Source: Lamellibrachia satsuma
Taxonomy: Eukaryota; Annelida; Polychaeta; Sabellida; Siboglinidae
Direction of reading: 5' to 3'
Length of the DNA: 64,000 nt
NCBI GenBank assembly: GCA_033239005.1
Contig: BSQZ01000011.1
Coordinates: forward strand, 7,599,001-7,663,000
In this document: positions 1 to 64,000 of the stretch, one piece after another
How the letters are laid out: each line of letters starts with the position of its first letter
Numbering within the stretch: the first letter of the stretch is position 1
Position numbers and translations under genes: made by a program
The notes under the pieces: model-generated
What the model saw: the letters and a program-made list of their open reading frames with translations, nothing else
Told to the model about the DNA's origin: nothing
The model's database searches: none

Positions 1-63471
<63,471 letters not shown>

Positions 63472-63482
63472 GTGCGTACCGA

Positions 63483-63951
<469 letters not shown>

Positions 63952-64000
63952 TATATAAATTGTCCTTGTGACATACAGCTTACTGGTGTTTAATGTTCCA

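Overview
The window is animal nuclear DNA. Introns are GT-AG, exons are short and all in matching phase, simple repeats are long, and degenerate non-LTR retrotransposons are scattered through it. The CUB/SEA/trypsin architecture and the CR1-like LINEs suggest a marine invertebrate, perhaps a cephalochordate or another deuterostome. The sequence alone does not fix the species.

The main content is one plus-strand gene, open at both ends, that spans the window. Reading exon by exon gives 47 coding exons (8,724 nt, about 2,908 codons) whose splice phases all join. They encode a type II membrane protein: a hydrophobic signal-anchor (1-88), a SEA domain (6489-8400), a Thr-rich mucin-like stalk built from a 12-residue repeat (8400-9584), and four CUB-plus-trypsin modules. 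Module A (10256-14570) is CUB-CUB-trypsin, B (15658-39027) is four CUBs plus trypsin, C (40264-51493) is three CUBs plus trypsin, and D (52186 to beyond 63471) is three CUBs plus a trypsin domain cut by the window end. Each CUB is split over two exons (phase 1-0, then 0-1) and each trypsin domain over five. The plan resembles matriptase (SEA-CUB-protease) multiplied as in the polyserases. I do not recognise it as a named gene.

Only the third protease domain looks fully competent (R-IVGG, His57, Asp102, Asp189, GDSGGP). Domain 1 has lost His57 and Asp102, domain 2 has a damaged Ser195 loop, and domains 1, 2 and 4 lack the IVGG activation site. The inferred product is a membrane-tethered CUB array with one active protease and several pseudoprotease modules.

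The intron inside CUB 5 (18581-33711, 15 kb) is a nest of repeats: a minus-strand CR1-like LINE fragment, two families of minisatellite, a pair of inverted arms about 10 kb apart (22088-22562 and 32133-32708), a 1.2 kb (GT)n array with a duplicated flank, a plus-strand CR1-like LINE with a 5' inversion, and a long fold-back GAAAGTTTG-type minisatellite. Other introns hold a 1.3 kb hAT-type element with perfect 8 bp target duplications (45390-46704), a tRNA-like SINE head, LINE scraps, long AT and GT arrays, and (59-61 kb) an inverted pair of small reading frames for an acidic single-pass membrane peptide.
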